Below are positions 14,655 through 23,240 of a stretch of DNA of 40,797 bases, piece by piece. Position 1 is the stretch's first letter. The number at the start of each line of letters is the position of its first letter. Under the pieces are notes generated by a model that was given only the letters and a program-made list of their open reading frames with translations, made no database searches and was not told where the DNA came from. This stretch comes from Saccharospirillum sp. (GTDB taxonomy: Bacteria; Pseudomonadota; Gammaproteobacteria; Pseudomonadales; Natronospirillaceae), in NCBI GenBank assembly GCA_022565595.1, contig JAIUML010000035.1:1-40797 (forward strand), written 5' to 3'. The translations under genes and the position numbers were made by a program.

Positions 14655-15590
14655 ATGGCAGAGACAAAACAGAGCGGAGATTCGCTGTCACAGGTGAACG
14701 CCTTTGTACAAACCGTGCGCCAGGGGGGCTTTGCTTCGGCAGGCAGGAAATTGGGGCTTTCGGCCTCGGCCGTTGGCAAAAGCGTGACCCGAATGGAGCA
14801 GCGGCTGGGCATCAAACTGCTGAACCGAACTACGCGCAGCGTCTCGCTGACCGACATCGGCGAAACCATCTTTGCGCGATACTCGGAGGTGATCGATCTG
14901 CTCAAGGAGGTGGACCTGCTGGCCGGGGAAGATGCCCAGGTGCTGCGTGGCAACCTCAAGCTGGACTTGCCCAAGGTGTATGGCGCTCGGGTAATTGGAC
15001 CCATGTTGTCGCGATTTGCGAAACTTTACCCGAACGTCAGTATGGATATCCGGCTCAATGACGAGGTGTGCCACTTGGTGGAGGAGCAGGTGGATCTCGC
15101 GGTCAGAATTGGCTCGGTCGCCGACAGCTGCCTGATTGCCCGGCCGTTCGATTGGCAAGATCTGGTGGTGGTTGCATCACCAGAGTATTTGCAGCTTGCT
15201 GGGCGCCCTGCTCTCCCCCAGGACCTTAACCACCATCAGTGCCTGGGTTTTCGCAATGCCTCTACCGGCCGCATCCGGCCATGGCATTTCTTGCTGGACG
15301 ATGGGCCTGAGCAGGCCTTGAGCCTTGAACACCGCTACCGTTTCGATGAAGGCATAGCCGTCAAACGGGCAGCCGAGGCGGGTTTGGGCGCGGCCCAACT
15401 GCCCGCCTATATGATCCGGCGGGGCGTGCAGGATGGCACCCTGGAGTTATTGCTTGAGGATTACAAGCCGAGGCCTGTGCCCATTCAGTTGATTTATGCG
15501 CAGGAGAGCAAGCACAACGCCCGGGTTCGAGCGCTGGTGACGTTTTTGCTGCAGGAAGCCGAAGCCGGGCACTTCGGCCCGGGGTACTGA
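14655..15590 (+). CDS. LysR-family transcriptional regulator (divergent from ABC operon)
   Basis: The 311-residue protein starts at ATG 14655, giving the usual LysR length; an upstream frame start at 14604 is not needed. The N-terminal winged helix (FVQTVRQGGFASAGRKLGLS, then SVTRMEQRLGIKLLNRTTR) is followed by the effector-binding domain (from about residue 90). The domain resembles the large DsdC/AaeR-like branch (RIGSVADSCLIARPF, AAEAGLGAAQLPAYMI). It probably controls the divergent ABC operon and itself. The effector is unknown. Its end is 12 bp from the convergent eamA stop, with a small dyad CTCGCC/GGCGAG (15595-15612) at the junction. Confidence 0.92.
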   Translation: MAETKQSGDSLSQVNAFVQTVRQGGFASAGRKLGLSASAVGKSVTRMEQRLGIKLLNRTTRSVSLTDIGETIFARYSEVIDLLKEVDLLAGEDAQVLRGNLKLDLPKVYGARVIGPMLSRFAKLYPNVSMDIRLNDEVCHLVEEQVDLAVRIGSVADSCLIARPFDWQDLVVVASPEYLQLAGRPALPQDLNHHQCLGFRNASTGRIRPWHFLLDDGPEQALSLEHRYRFDEGIAVKRAAEAGLGAAQLPAYMIRRGVQDGTLELLLEDYKPRPVPIQLIYAQESKHNARVRALVTFLLQEAEAGHFGPGY

Positions 15591-15602
15591 ACACCTCGCC
15601 TG

Positions 15603-16484
15603 CTAGGGCGAGACACTCGCCTGCCGCACCGGCAGTTTGGCTCGCTTGTGTTCCACCAGGCCAATGGCAATGAGTGGCAGCACGATCAGCACAGAACCGC
15701 TGATGAACCAGAGATCCGGCGCTTCGCCAAAAAACCACCAGCCCCCCAGTATGGCCCACATCAGGCCGGTGTATTCTGCACTGGTAACCTGGTTGGCGGC
15801 GACCCAGCGGTAGGCCATCAACACGGTCATGTTGTAGCAGAGGATGAAGAAGGCGGAGCCCAGGGCGTTGACCACCAGCGACCAGGTGGGCAGCGCGCCT
15901 TCCCACACGGCCAATACAGTCGCGGCAGGCAGCATGCACAGGTGAACCAGTAGCAGGGTGTGCACCATGCTTTGGCGTACGGGCAGTTTGCGAATCAGCA
16001 TGATGTTGATGGACAACGAGAAGGCGACCCCGATGGCGCTGAGGCTGGCCCAACCCAGTTCTACAGGCCGCAATATTACAATAATGCCGATAAAGCCGCT
16101 GATGGCGGCGATGAAGCTCAATGGGGTGAGCCGGTCCCGAAAGAAGGCGACGGAAAACACCATGACGAGGATGGGGGCGGCGTAAAACAGGGCGTTGGCC
16201 GTGGCCAATGGCAGGGTGTTGAGGGCGACAACCATGCAGGATACGCCGATGAGGCCAACGTGGGCACGGATCAGGTGGATTTTGATGCCGGCGAAGAGGT
16301 TGTTGCGGTCGACCATGGAGACCAGTGGCAGCAGCAGGACGATGGTGCACAGCAAACGGACCAGTACAAAGAGGAAGACGGGGGCGTCGGAGCCCTGGAG
16401 TTTTATGATGGCGTCAGAGATTACGGCCAGGGCGTTGCCGATGACCAGTAATAGAATGGCGCTGTTGACGGTTTTTCCTGACAT
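15603..16484 (-). CDS. EamA/DMT-superfamily transporter
   Basis: The 293-residue protein has ten predicted membrane segments in two EamA repeats, the usual size for drug/metabolite transporters. The first repeat ends LNTLPLATANALFYAAPI and the second contains RWVAANQVTSAEYTGLMWA, both typical. Family members export amino acids, nucleosides, osmolytes or drugs across the inner membrane; this one's substrate cannot be inferred. It is divergent from a GcvA-like LysR gene 182 bp away, which may regulate it. Confidence 0.9.
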   Translation of the reverse strand: MSGKTVNSAILLLVIGNALAVISDAIIKLQGSDAPVFLFVLVRLLCTIVLLLPLVSMVDRNNLFAGIKIHLIRAHVGLIGVSCMVVALNTLPLATANALFYAAPILVMVFSVAFFRDRLTPLSFIAAISGFIGIIVILRPVELGWASLSAIGVAFSLSINIMLIRKLPVRQSMVHTLLLVHLCMLPAATVLAVWEGALPTWSLVVNALGSAFFILCYNMTVLMAYRWVAANQVTSAEYTGLMWAILGGWWFFGEAPDLWFISGSVLIVLPLIAIGLVEHKRAKLPVRQASVSP

Positions 16485-16632
16485 GTTGTTTCCTGAAGTG
16501 CACAGTTAAACCCGCGAGCGCCACCTGTTCAGCCAATCGGATTATTCGTTCGCGCACATTATCCTGAGTTTGGTGTTTATAGGGTGTGGATCCTAAGCCA
16601 TGCTTTTCATTCATAAAAATGATATTTTAGCT

Positions 16633-16657
16633 TTATTATTCATTAATTAGATAATAA
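16633..16657. promoter_or_regulatory. Probable LysR operator: perfect 7-bp dyad
   Basis: TTATTAT (16633-16639), 11 bases, then ATAATAA (16651-16657) form a perfect inverted repeat ending 9 bp before the LysR start at 16667. The arm length and T-N11-A spacing suit a LysR dimer. At this position it would overlap the LysR gene's own leader, consistent with autoregulation. Confidence 0.5.
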
Positions 16658-16666
16658 GACGACCCC

Positions 16667-17626
16667 ATGAAACTTCCTCCCATGAAAAGCCTACCAGTAT
16701 TCGAGGCGGTGGCGCGGTTGAACAGTTTTTCTCGCGCAGCGGATGAGTTGAGTATCAGCCAGAGTGCGGTGAGCCATCAGATTCGGATGTTGGAGGGTCA
16801 TCTGGGGGAGTTGTTGTTTACTCGTCAGGGGCGGTATCTGTCTTTGACGGAGGAAGGGAGGCGGTATTTTGATGCCATTGGGTCGGCGTTGTTTCAGATT
16901 GAGCGGGCCAGTGAGCAGATTCAGGGTCGGCCGGGGTCTCAGTTGCGGTTGGCGTTGTTCAGTTCCTTTGCGGTGCGCTGGTTGGTGCCTAACCTGCCGA
17001 CGCTGCAGCATCAGCACCCGGAGCTGGATCTGGTGTTGGAGATGATGAATGAATCGCCGCAGCTTTCGGACCGGGTAGCGGATTGTTTTGTGACGATTCA
17101 CAAGGAGCCGCTGGGCTATACCGCAGACCTGCTCTACTCCGAGCAACTTTTTGCCATTTGCAGCCGTCCTGTATGGCAGAAAATCTGCCACCAACTGGAG
17201 CAGGATGGCTTGTGGCGAGAGGGTGAGGGCCAGCCTTTTGAGCCTGGCTGGTTGAAGGGGCATACTCTGCTCTCAACTTACAGTATTTTTGGAACGACCG
17301 GTGAAGACTGGCGACGCTGGTTCGCGGCCGGTGGTGAGCGCCTGGCGCCAGAGACGCGGGTGCAGCATTTCAGCCACATGCTGCTCGCACTAGAGGCGGC
17401 TCGGTACCATCAGGGCATTGCCCTGACCAACGATTACATGCACAACGTGGATGACGACCCGGACCTGGTGCGCCTGCCCTGTCATACCCTGACCACGGGA
17501 GACTGCTTCTACTTCGCCTTCAAGACCAGCCGCAGACATGAACCCGGCATCGCCACCCTGCGCCAGTGGATTCGCCAGCAGGCGGTTATTAGTGGGTTGT
17601 TGCCGGGTAATTCCAAGCCGCAGTGA
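16667..17626 (+). CDS. LysR-family transcriptional regulator, GcvA-like
   Basis: The 319-residue protein opens MKLPPMKSLPVFEAVARLNS with the winged helix continuing FSRAADELSISQSAVSHQIR, the hallmark of the GcvA/AmpR branch. The effector domain contains LRLALFSSFAVRWLVPNL and ends with VRLPCHTLTTGDCFYFAF, also GcvA-like. Regulators of this branch respond to small metabolites such as glycine or cell-wall fragments. It is divergent from the EamA exporter and has a dyad just upstream. Downstream, 17627-17799 has no supported gene. Confidence 0.92.
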   Translation: MKLPPMKSLPVFEAVARLNSFSRAADELSISQSAVSHQIRMLEGHLGELLFTRQGRYLSLTEEGRRYFDAIGSALFQIERASEQIQGRPGSQLRLALFSSFAVRWLVPNLPTLQHQHPELDLVLEMMNESPQLSDRVADCFVTIHKEPLGYTADLLYSEQLFAICSRPVWQKICHQLEQDGLWREGEGQPFEPGWLKGHTLLSTYSIFGTTGEDWRRWFAAGGERLAPETRVQHFSHMLLALEAARYHQGIALTNDYMHNVDDDPDLVRLPCHTLTTGDCFYFAFKTSRRHEPGIATLRQWIRQQAVISGLLPGNSKPQ

Positions 17627-17799
17627 CTGTGCGTTAAAATGCAGTGAAGCGACTCGCTTGAACAGCCCATAGAAGAGACCTTTAAGACTATTGCGGAACA
17701 GTTGGAAGCTCGGGGTGAAGTACCTGGCCTTTCCATACCACTCCCTCGCTTCAACCCCCTAAATCCAACGACTCCTGAACACCCACAATCCTGACAGGC

Positions 17800-17836
17800 A
17801 AAAAAAAGCCCGCGAAAAGGGGAAGAAAACGCGGGC
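17800..17836 (-). terminator. Intrinsic terminator of the flavoprotein operon
   Basis: On the - strand GCCCGCG (17836-17830), a loop rich in T and C, and CGCGGGC (17814-17808) form a 7-bp G/C stem followed by eight T residues (17807-17800). It lies 35 bp after the flavoprotein stop. Confidence 0.9.
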
Positions 17837-17871
17837 CTGGAACCAATATTGAAGCGGTATAGAACCCGATG

Positions 17872-19290
17872 TCAGGTCTTTTCCGCTTCTGGTTCGGATT
17901 TGGTAGATGTTTTACGGAACAGCTTGACCAGTGGATGTTGAAAAATGTTATCCAGCAATACTTGTTGGCTGAGCTGTCGTAGCGCATCCGCATAGGTAGG
18001 ATAAGGATGGATCACCTTTTGCAATTTGGCAAAGTTCAACCCCAGAGTTTTCATTACCTGTACCTCGGCAATTAACTCCCCGGCTCGCTCGGCGAGGATG
18101 TGGGCGCCCAATACCTTGCCGCGGTTGCTGGTGATCAGCTTGATCAGGCCGGTATCGCCGGCTTTGGTCTGGGCTCTGTCCAGTTTGGCGAAGTCGTAGT
18201 GGTACACCCTTATGCTGTCGCCGTGGGCGGCTCTGGCTTCGGCTTCGGTCATGCCGGCTCGGGCGAATTCGGGGTCGGTGAAGGTGGCCCAGGCGGTGTG
18301 GTCGTAGTTGACGGAGCGGTTGATGGGCAGAATGGCGTTCATGGCGGCAATTTTGCCTTGGTAGTTGGCCATGTGGCTGAGCAGGTAGGGGCCGGCGACG
18401 TCGCCACAGGCGTAAATGCCTTTGATGCTGGTCTGCAGATGCTGGTCGACTACCACGCCCTTGTCGGTTTTGACGCCGATGTCCTCCAGGCCAAGACCTT
18501 TGATATTGGATGACCGGCCCAGGGCTACCAGCAGGCGTTCGGCTTCCAGGCTGCCTTGCTGGTTATTGGCTTCGGTGCTGAGGCGAATGCCCGCTTCTGT
18601 CTTCTCGACCCCTATGGCTTTGGTGCCCAGTTGAAAACGAACGCCTTCGGCTTCGAGTTTCTGGCGCACCAGTTTGGCGAATTCGGGCTCTTCGCGGCCG
18701 AGCACTTCAGGCAGCATTTCGATAACGGTTACCTGCACACCAAGGCGGTTCATCGCCTGAGCCAGTTCCATGCTGATCACACCACCGCCTAGTACGATCA
18801 ATGAGCCCGGTAAGGATACCTGCTCGAAGACGTTCTCGTTGGTCAGGTAGTCGACCTGATCGAGGCCCGGAATGGGCGGCAATAAGGGGGAACTGCCGGT
18901 GGCCAGAATAAAGCGTTTGCCTTCGTAGCGCTTGCCGTTCACTTCTATGGCCTTGCTGGTCACAAAGCGGGCCTGGCCTTTGAGGTACTCGGCACCGGCC
19001 TTCTCCAGTACTTCGGGTGTTTCGTGCTGGTAGATCCGCTCCGAAACGGCGCGGACTCGGGTCAGGAAGGCACTGGTGTCGACTTCAAAGTCGGCAAACT
19101 TGCGTGCGGTGTGTACTGCCTTGGCTTCGTTGATCAGGGCCTTGCTGGGCACGCAGCCGGACCAGGTGCATTCGCCGCCGGGGCGGTCTTTCTCGACGAT
19201 CAGCACTTTCTTGCCGAAGCCGAGAGCGGTAAAGGCGGCGGTCAGGCCGGCGGCGCCGGAGCCGATGACGATCAAATCATAAGGTTTCAC
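17872..19290 (-). CDS. Mercuric-reductase-like flavoprotein disulfide oxidoreductase
   Basis: The 472-residue protein has the FAD motif [19 protein letters not shown], the redox-active disulfide GGECTWSGCVPSKAL, the NAD(P) motif VLGGGVISMELAQAMNRLG, GIYACGDVAGP, and the dimerisation domain. The C-terminal active-site segment reads VIHPYPTYADAL, where lipoamide dehydrogenase has His-Pro-Thr with a downstream Glu. The catalytic His is replaced by Tyr and the Glu by Asp, so it is not a standard lipoamide dehydrogenase. MerA's heavy-metal domain and C-terminal Cys pair are absent. The substrate is therefore an unknown disulfide or oxidant. It follows the DUF1499 gene after 28 bp and ends at a terminator. 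Confidence 0.88.
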   Translation of the reverse strand: MKPYDLIVIGSGAAGLTAAFTALGFGKKVLIVEKDRPGGECTWSGCVPSKALINEAKAVHTARKFADFEVDTSAFLTRVRAVSERIYQHETPEVLEKAGAEYLKGQARFVTSKAIEVNGKRYEGKRFILATGSSPLLPPIPGLDQVDYLTNENVFEQVSLPGSLIVLGGGVISMELAQAMNRLGVQVTVIEMLPEVLGREEPEFAKLVRQKLEAEGVRFQLGTKAIGVEKTEAGIRLSTEANNQQGSLEAERLLVALGRSSNIKGLGLEDIGVKTDKGVVVDQHLQTSIKGIYACGDVAGPYLLSHMANYQGKIAAMNAILPINRSVNYDHTAWATFTDPEFARAGMTEAEARAAHGDSIRVYHYDFAKLDRAQTKAGDTGLIKLITSNRGKVLGAHILAERAGELIAEVQVMKTLGLNFAKLQKVIHPYPTYADALRQLSQQVLLDNIFQHPLVKLFRKTSTKSEPEAEKT

Positions 19291-19318
19291 AGTGTGCTTT
19301 CCCTCTTCTCTTCGTGAG

Positions 19319-19774
19319 TCAGACTTCCGTCTCGCGATAGAGTTCCGTCATGACTTCGAAGCGTTTGCGATTGAGGCCCATGTCGGAATAACCGGCGCGA
19401 CTGGCCGAGCGAAAATGCACCAGCTGTTCTTCTTCGTTGAGGTAGAACTCGGCGTCGTCGTGGAACTTCATCAGATTGGTGGTAAACACCACGTAGAGGT
19501 AATGATCGTCCTGTTCGACGATGCGGGCGCCACCGTACTGCTCAACCACTTTCAACAGGGCTTGCATGGTCTGCTCACGACTTTCCTTGAACGGCCAGGG
19601 TTGCACCCACTTGTCGGTATCGTCAGTCTGTGTAGACACGCTATTGGGACGGGGGCCGAGTGGCTTCAGTTGGCCTGCGTCATGGCCCAGGCCAGGCACC
19701 TGGTTGTTCTGCCAGTAGATGCGAATCAGATTTACAACGACCAGGGCGACCAGTATGGCCAGGAAGATTCTCAT
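19319..19774 (-). CDS. DUF1499 membrane-anchored protein
   Basis: The 151-residue protein has an N-terminal membrane anchor or uncleaved signal (MRIFLAILVALVVVNLIRIY). The rest is probably periplasmic and ends VHFRSASRAGYSDMGLNRKR, the diagnostic stretch of DUF1499. The usual CPSSPNCVSS-like element is altered to GPRPNSVSTQ, without the Cys pair. The function of the family is unknown. It is the first gene of a two-gene unit with the flavoprotein and is divergent from a MarR/OhrR-like regulator across a 99-bp region with palindromes. Confidence 0.87.
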   Translation of the reverse strand: MRIFLAILVALVVVNLIRIYWQNNQVPGLGHDAGQLKPLGPRPNSVSTQTDDTDKWVQPWPFKESREQTMQALLKVVEQYGGARIVEQDDHYLYVVFTTNLMKFHDDAEFYLNEEEQLVHFRSASRAGYSDMGLNRKRFEVMTELYRETEV

Positions 19775-19793
19775 GCTGATTTCCTTATTTAGT

Positions 19794-19847
19794 TTGTGCG
19801 CAAGACTTTAATCGGTTCGCCTTGACGCGTCAATAGCTTGCGCGCAA
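19794..19847. promoter_or_regulatory. Paired MarR-type operators between DUF1499 gene and OhrR-like gene
   Basis: TTGTGCGCAA (19794-19803) and the perfect palindrome TTGCGCGCAA (19838-19847) are 44 bp apart start to start, about four helical turns. Between them lies another perfect palindrome, TTGACGCGTCAA (19822-19833). Together they cover most of the divergent promoter region, so one regulator dimer could bind near each promoter. Confidence 0.65.
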
Positions 19848-19873
19848 AATAAAAGCGAATGAAGGAGACCCGG

Positions 19874-20350
19874 ATGGCCAAACACACCGACACCCCTGCC
19901 CAGTTGCAGCTTAGTCAACAAATCTGTCACTCGCTGTACAGCGCCACCAACGCCCTGGTGCGCACCTACAGGCCTCTGCTGGATGCGGCAGATCTGACCT
20001 ATCCGCAATATCTGGTGATGCTGGCGCTCTGGGAAGAGAACGACGTCCCGATCAAGAATCTGGTTGAGCGCACTCGCCTGGATTCCGGCACCCTGACTCC
20101 CATACTGAAACGACTGGAAGACAAGGGTCTGATTCAGCGTGTTCGCTCCAGTCAGGACGAGCGGCAACGGCTGATCGAGGTCACAGAAGCCGGCTGGGTC
20201 AGGCGTGATGCCTGCCTGGACATACCACAGCAATTGTTTTGCAAAACACGCCTGTCGGAAGAGGAAGCGCGCGAATTGAAAAGCCTGGCAGAGCGGCTAT
20301 ACCGGCACCTGGGTGCGCTCGATAATGACAGGGGTGCGCTCGCGGAATGA
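19874..20350 (+). CDS. MarR-family regulator, OhrR-like two-Cys type
   Basis: The 158-residue protein starts at ATG 19874, preceded by GAAGGAGA. An OhrR-like N-terminus carries Cys18 (QQICHSLYSATNAL) and the paired aromatic environment LTYPQYLVMLALWE. A winged helix (VERTRLDSGTLTPILKRLEDKG) and the wing SSQDERQR follow. Two more cysteines, Cys114 and Cys123, occur near the C-terminus, resembling the two-Cys sensing of Xanthomonas OhrR, where an N-terminal sensing Cys forms a disulfide with a C-terminal one. No ohr gene is adjacent. It probably represses itself and the divergent DUF1499/flavoprotein pair until oxidised. Confidence 0.88.
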   Translation: MAKHTDTPAQLQLSQQICHSLYSATNALVRTYRPLLDAADLTYPQYLVMLALWEENDVPIKNLVERTRLDSGTLTPILKRLEDKGLIQRVRSSQDERQRLIEVTEAGWVRRDACLDIPQQLFCKTRLSEEEARELKSLAERLYRHLGALDNDRGALAE

Positions 20351-20396
20351 ACCTCCTGGACTATACTGACAGAGTTCGCTGGCAAGGTACCTATTG

Positions 20397-21152
20397 ATGC
20401 GGTGGGTGACGTTTTGTTGTGCAATCATGTTGAGTAGTACCGTCTTGGCTGAAAGCCGGCTTGTGTTGAGCACGGGCGGCTGGCCACCTTTCATTACCGA
20501 CGAACAACGTCAAGATGGTTTTATCGGCCACCTGATTCGCGATGTCTTTGCCGAATCGGGCATTGAGGTGGAATACCAGTACATTCCCTGGCGCAGAGCC
20601 TATGTGGAAGCCTCCATTGGTGACTTCGCAGGCACCGCAGTCTGGATGGAAGCAGCCGACCGCCATGTGGATTTTATTTACAGCGACCCGGTGCTGGATG
20701 AAACCTTTGTCTTCTTTCACCGCCGCGATCAGTTCTTCGATTGGGATACCTTCGAGGACCTCGAAGGCCTGACCCTGGGCGCAGTCATCGGTTACAGCTA
20801 TGGCCCGGGGCTGGATGCCGCCATGGAAAACGGCATTGTTCAGGTGGAATGGGTAAAGGACGACGAAGCCAACTTCCGCAAACTGCTCGCAGGCCGTATC
20901 GATGCCTACCCACAGGAAGTCAAAGTAGGCCAATACTTTAAACGCAAACATTTAACCGAAAGCGAGCAGGAACAACTGACTTTTCACGAACATCCGTTGC
21001 TGGTCAACCAGAGCTTTCTGCTGCTGTCGCGCGCTCTGCCCGAAAGCCAACAACGGATGGATCAGTTCAACGCCCAGTTGCGACTCTTCAAGGAAGATGG
21101 CCGCTTCCAATCCTATTTCCGGGCTTTCAACAGGGGTGACTACGATCCCTGA
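20397..21152 (+). CDS. Periplasmic substrate-binding protein, SBP_bac_3-like, orphan
   Basis: The 251-residue protein starts at ATG 20397; a TTG one codon earlier is less likely. A signal peptide (MRWVTFCCAIMLSSTVLAES) precedes LVLSTGGWPPFITDEQRQDG, the start of polar amino-acid-type binding proteins. DFIYSDPVLDETFVFFHRRD and LGAVIGYSYGPGLDAAME are family-like. No permease or ATPase gene is beside it, as with many such proteins in marine gammaproteobacteria, where some act in sensing. Its end overlaps the convergent choV end by 13 bp. The ligand is unknown. Confidence 0.82.
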   Translation: MRWVTFCCAIMLSSTVLAESRLVLSTGGWPPFITDEQRQDGFIGHLIRDVFAESGIEVEYQYIPWRRAYVEASIGDFAGTAVWMEAADRHVDFIYSDPVLDETFVFFHRRDQFFDWDTFEDLEGLTLGAVIGYSYGPGLDAAMENGIVQVEWVKDDEANFRKLLAGRIDAYPQEVKVGQYFKRKHLTESEQEQLTFHEHPLLVNQSFLLLSRALPESQQRMDQFNAQLRLFKEDGRFQSYFRAFNRGDYDP

Positions 21153-22315
21153 GTGCTCGCCTCATGCCGCCCCAATAGACCCTGATAAAACAGCTCGTCG
21201 GTCACGATCTGGCAGGGTGCATCTGGCCACTCCACCAGTACCGGGTAACCGGTGACCTGACGAATGCGCATGGCATCGCGAAAGCCGCACTCGGGTGACA
21301 CCAGAGTCGGCTTGCTGGACAAATCATCCGGCGATGTCAGGGTTTCCCAACGCTGCCAGTCAACTGGCTTGCCCAGATGCAACAACTGACTTTGCTGAGG
21401 GTCAACGCTGTATTGCGCCAAAGCATCAATGGGCACTGGCTCAGCGTTACCGCCCTGCCCGGCCATGGGCTGACAGACATCCTGAACGCGCAACACATTC
21501 AACGGGTTGGTGTGGGCGACAAAGTCTTCCACATAGGGCGTTGCGGGTGACAGCACAATTTCGTGCGGCTTGCCTTGCTGCACGATGCAACCGTCTTTCA
21601 TGATGGCAATGGTGTTGCCGAGCTTCAGTGCTTCGTCCAGATCGTGGCTGACAAAAATAATGGTTTTTTGCAGCTTGGATTGCAGCGCCAGCAGTTCCTC
21701 CTGAAGCTGTTGACGGATCAATGGATCCAGCGCCGAGAACGGCTCGTCCATCAACAGAATGTCAGACTCTGTCGCCAGGGCTCGCGCCAGACCAACCCGC
21801 TGTTGCATACCACCCGAGAGCGCACTGGGTTTGTGATCGCGCCACTCGGTTAGCCCTACCAGCGCCAGTTGCTCATCGACTCGCCGCTTGATTTCCGCTT
21901 TGGGCAGTTTCTGGATGTCCAGTGCAAAGGCCACGTTCTCGGCCACCGTCAACCAGGGCATCAGTGCAAACTTCTGAAAGACCATGGCGATGCGCTTCAT
22001 GCAGAAAGAACGCTGCGTTTCGGCATTGGCCTCAAAAAAGTTCAGCGATTCGCCTTCATGCTCGATCAACACCTTGCCACGGGTAATGCGGTTCAGGCCA
22101 TTGACGCAGCGAATCAGGCTCGACTTGCCCGAGCCGGATAAGCCCATCAAGACACAGATCTCGCCTTTCTCTATCTTCAGATTGGCATCGCGCACACCCA
22201 ACACCAGGCCAGTCTCGTCGAGCAACTGATCACGGTCGTAGCCCTTGTCGAGCAAGGGCAAGGCACGTTCGGGTTTCTTGCCAAACACCAGGTCAACATT
22301 TTGAAATTCGATCAT
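21140..22315 (-). CDS. choV: Choline/betaine ABC importer ATPase
   Basis: The 391-residue protein has Walker A GLSGSGKSS, Q-loop VFQKFALMPW, signature LSGGMQQR, Walker B ILLMDEP and switch VSHD. The insertion at the N-terminus (LLDKGYDRDQLLDETGLVLGV) before the ATP-binding core is characteristic of quaternary-amine importers (ProV/OpuAA/ChoV). The C-terminal 110 residues replace typical CBS domains with a shorter regulatory region. Its ATG overlaps the permease stop by one base (TGATG), so the two are translationally coupled. With choW and choX upstream it feeds choline to the bet genes. Confidence 0.9.
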   Translation of the reverse strand: MIEFQNVDLVFGKKPERALPLLDKGYDRDQLLDETGLVLGVRDANLKIEKGEICVLMGLSGSGKSSLIRCVNGLNRITRGKVLIEHEGESLNFFEANAETQRSFCMKRIAMVFQKFALMPWLTVAENVAFALDIQKLPKAEIKRRVDEQLALVGLTEWRDHKPSALSGGMQQRVGLARALATESDILLMDEPFSALDPLIRQQLQEELLALQSKLQKTIIFVSHDLDEALKLGNTIAIMKDGCIVQQGKPHEIVLSPATPYVEDFVAHTNPLNVLRVQDVCQPMAGQGGNAEPVPIDALAQYSVDPQQSQLLHLGKPVDWQRWETLTSPDDLSSKPTLVSPECGFRDAMRIRQVTGYPVLVEWPDAPCQIVTDELFYQGLLGRHEASTQGS

Positions 22316-23145
22316 CAGCTGACCTCCTCTTTTTGTTTGAAGAAGCGATCGAGCATGATGGCCAGCAGCACAATGGCCAGGCCTGCTTCAAAACCACGAG
22401 CGATATCGACGGTGTTCAGTGCACGCACAACCGGGCGCCCCAGGCCATCCGCCCCCACAAGCGCAGCAATCACCACCATCGACAAGGACAACATGATGCA
22501 CTGAGTAATGCCCGCTGCAATGCTGGACGAAGCCGCCGGCAATTCAATGCGCCACAACATCTGCCGATGGGTGCAGCCAAAAGAACGGCCCGCTTCGCGC
22601 AGCTCCAGCGGTACCTGAGAAATACCAAGGTAGGTCAAACGAATGGGTGCGGCAATGGCAAAGACCACGGTCGCAATAAGGCCGGGCACCACACCCAGGC
22701 CAAAAAGCGTCAGCGTCGGGATCAAATAAACGAAGGTGGGCACCGTTTGCATCAAATCCAGCACGGGTCGCATCAGGGTAAACAACCAGGGCCGATGGGC
22801 CGCAGCAATGCCAATAGGCACTCCGATAACCACACACAACACCGTCGCCCAGACGACCATGACCAGGGTCTGCAAGGTATCGACCCAGTAACCCAGGTTC
22901 CAGATCAACAGGAACGACAGTACAGAAAACACAGCAAGCCCAGGGTTACGGCGAACGACCAGAACCAGAATACCGATCAGCACGATAAACAACCAGGGCG
23001 GGAACCAGAGCAAGGCGTCGGTCGCGATGCGAATCAGCCACTCCAGTGCGATGGCCAGGTTATCAAAGAACCAGGCGCCAGAATCCACCAACCAGTCGAG
23101 GAAACGCTCCATCGTTCTGCCCAGTGGGATTTTATAATTTTGCAT
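22315..23145 (-). CDS. choW: Choline/betaine ABC importer permease
   Basis: The 276-residue inner-membrane protein has about six membrane segments. The N-terminal half (FLDWLVDSGAWFFDNLAIAL) and the ProW-type loop LGISQVPLELREAGRSFGC, then MLWRIELPAASSSIAAGITQ, are typical of quaternary-amine permeases. It is coupled by a one-base overlap to choV. It is separated from choX by 252 bp that contain a 113-bp structured repeat, an unusual spacing for this operon. Confidence 0.9.
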   Translation of the reverse strand: MQNYKIPLGRTMERFLDWLVDSGAWFFDNLAIALEWLIRIATDALLWFPPWLFIVLIGILVLVVRRNPGLAVFSVLSFLLIWNLGYWVDTLQTLVMVVWATVLCVVIGVPIGIAAAHRPWLFTLMRPVLDLMQTVPTFVYLIPTLTLFGLGVVPGLIATVVFAIAAPIRLTYLGISQVPLELREAGRSFGCTHRQMLWRIELPAASSSIAAGITQCIMLSLSMVVIAALVGADGLGRPVVRALNTVDIARGFEAGLAIVLLAIMLDRFFKQKEEVS

Positions 23146-23240
23146 GGTGAAACAACTCTCAATGCCTCAGGCAAGATGTGCTGCATGAGGTTACACTTTC
23201 GGAAAGGTTCTCTGACTCAGTTGGAGACGGGTACGGGCTA

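Noticed and set aside
17648-17794. Open frame on the + strand after the LysR gene that reads like protein (with KTIAEQLEARGEV)
   Set aside because: It has no start codon and only 49 codons. It could be the remains of a gene, but nothing identifies it.
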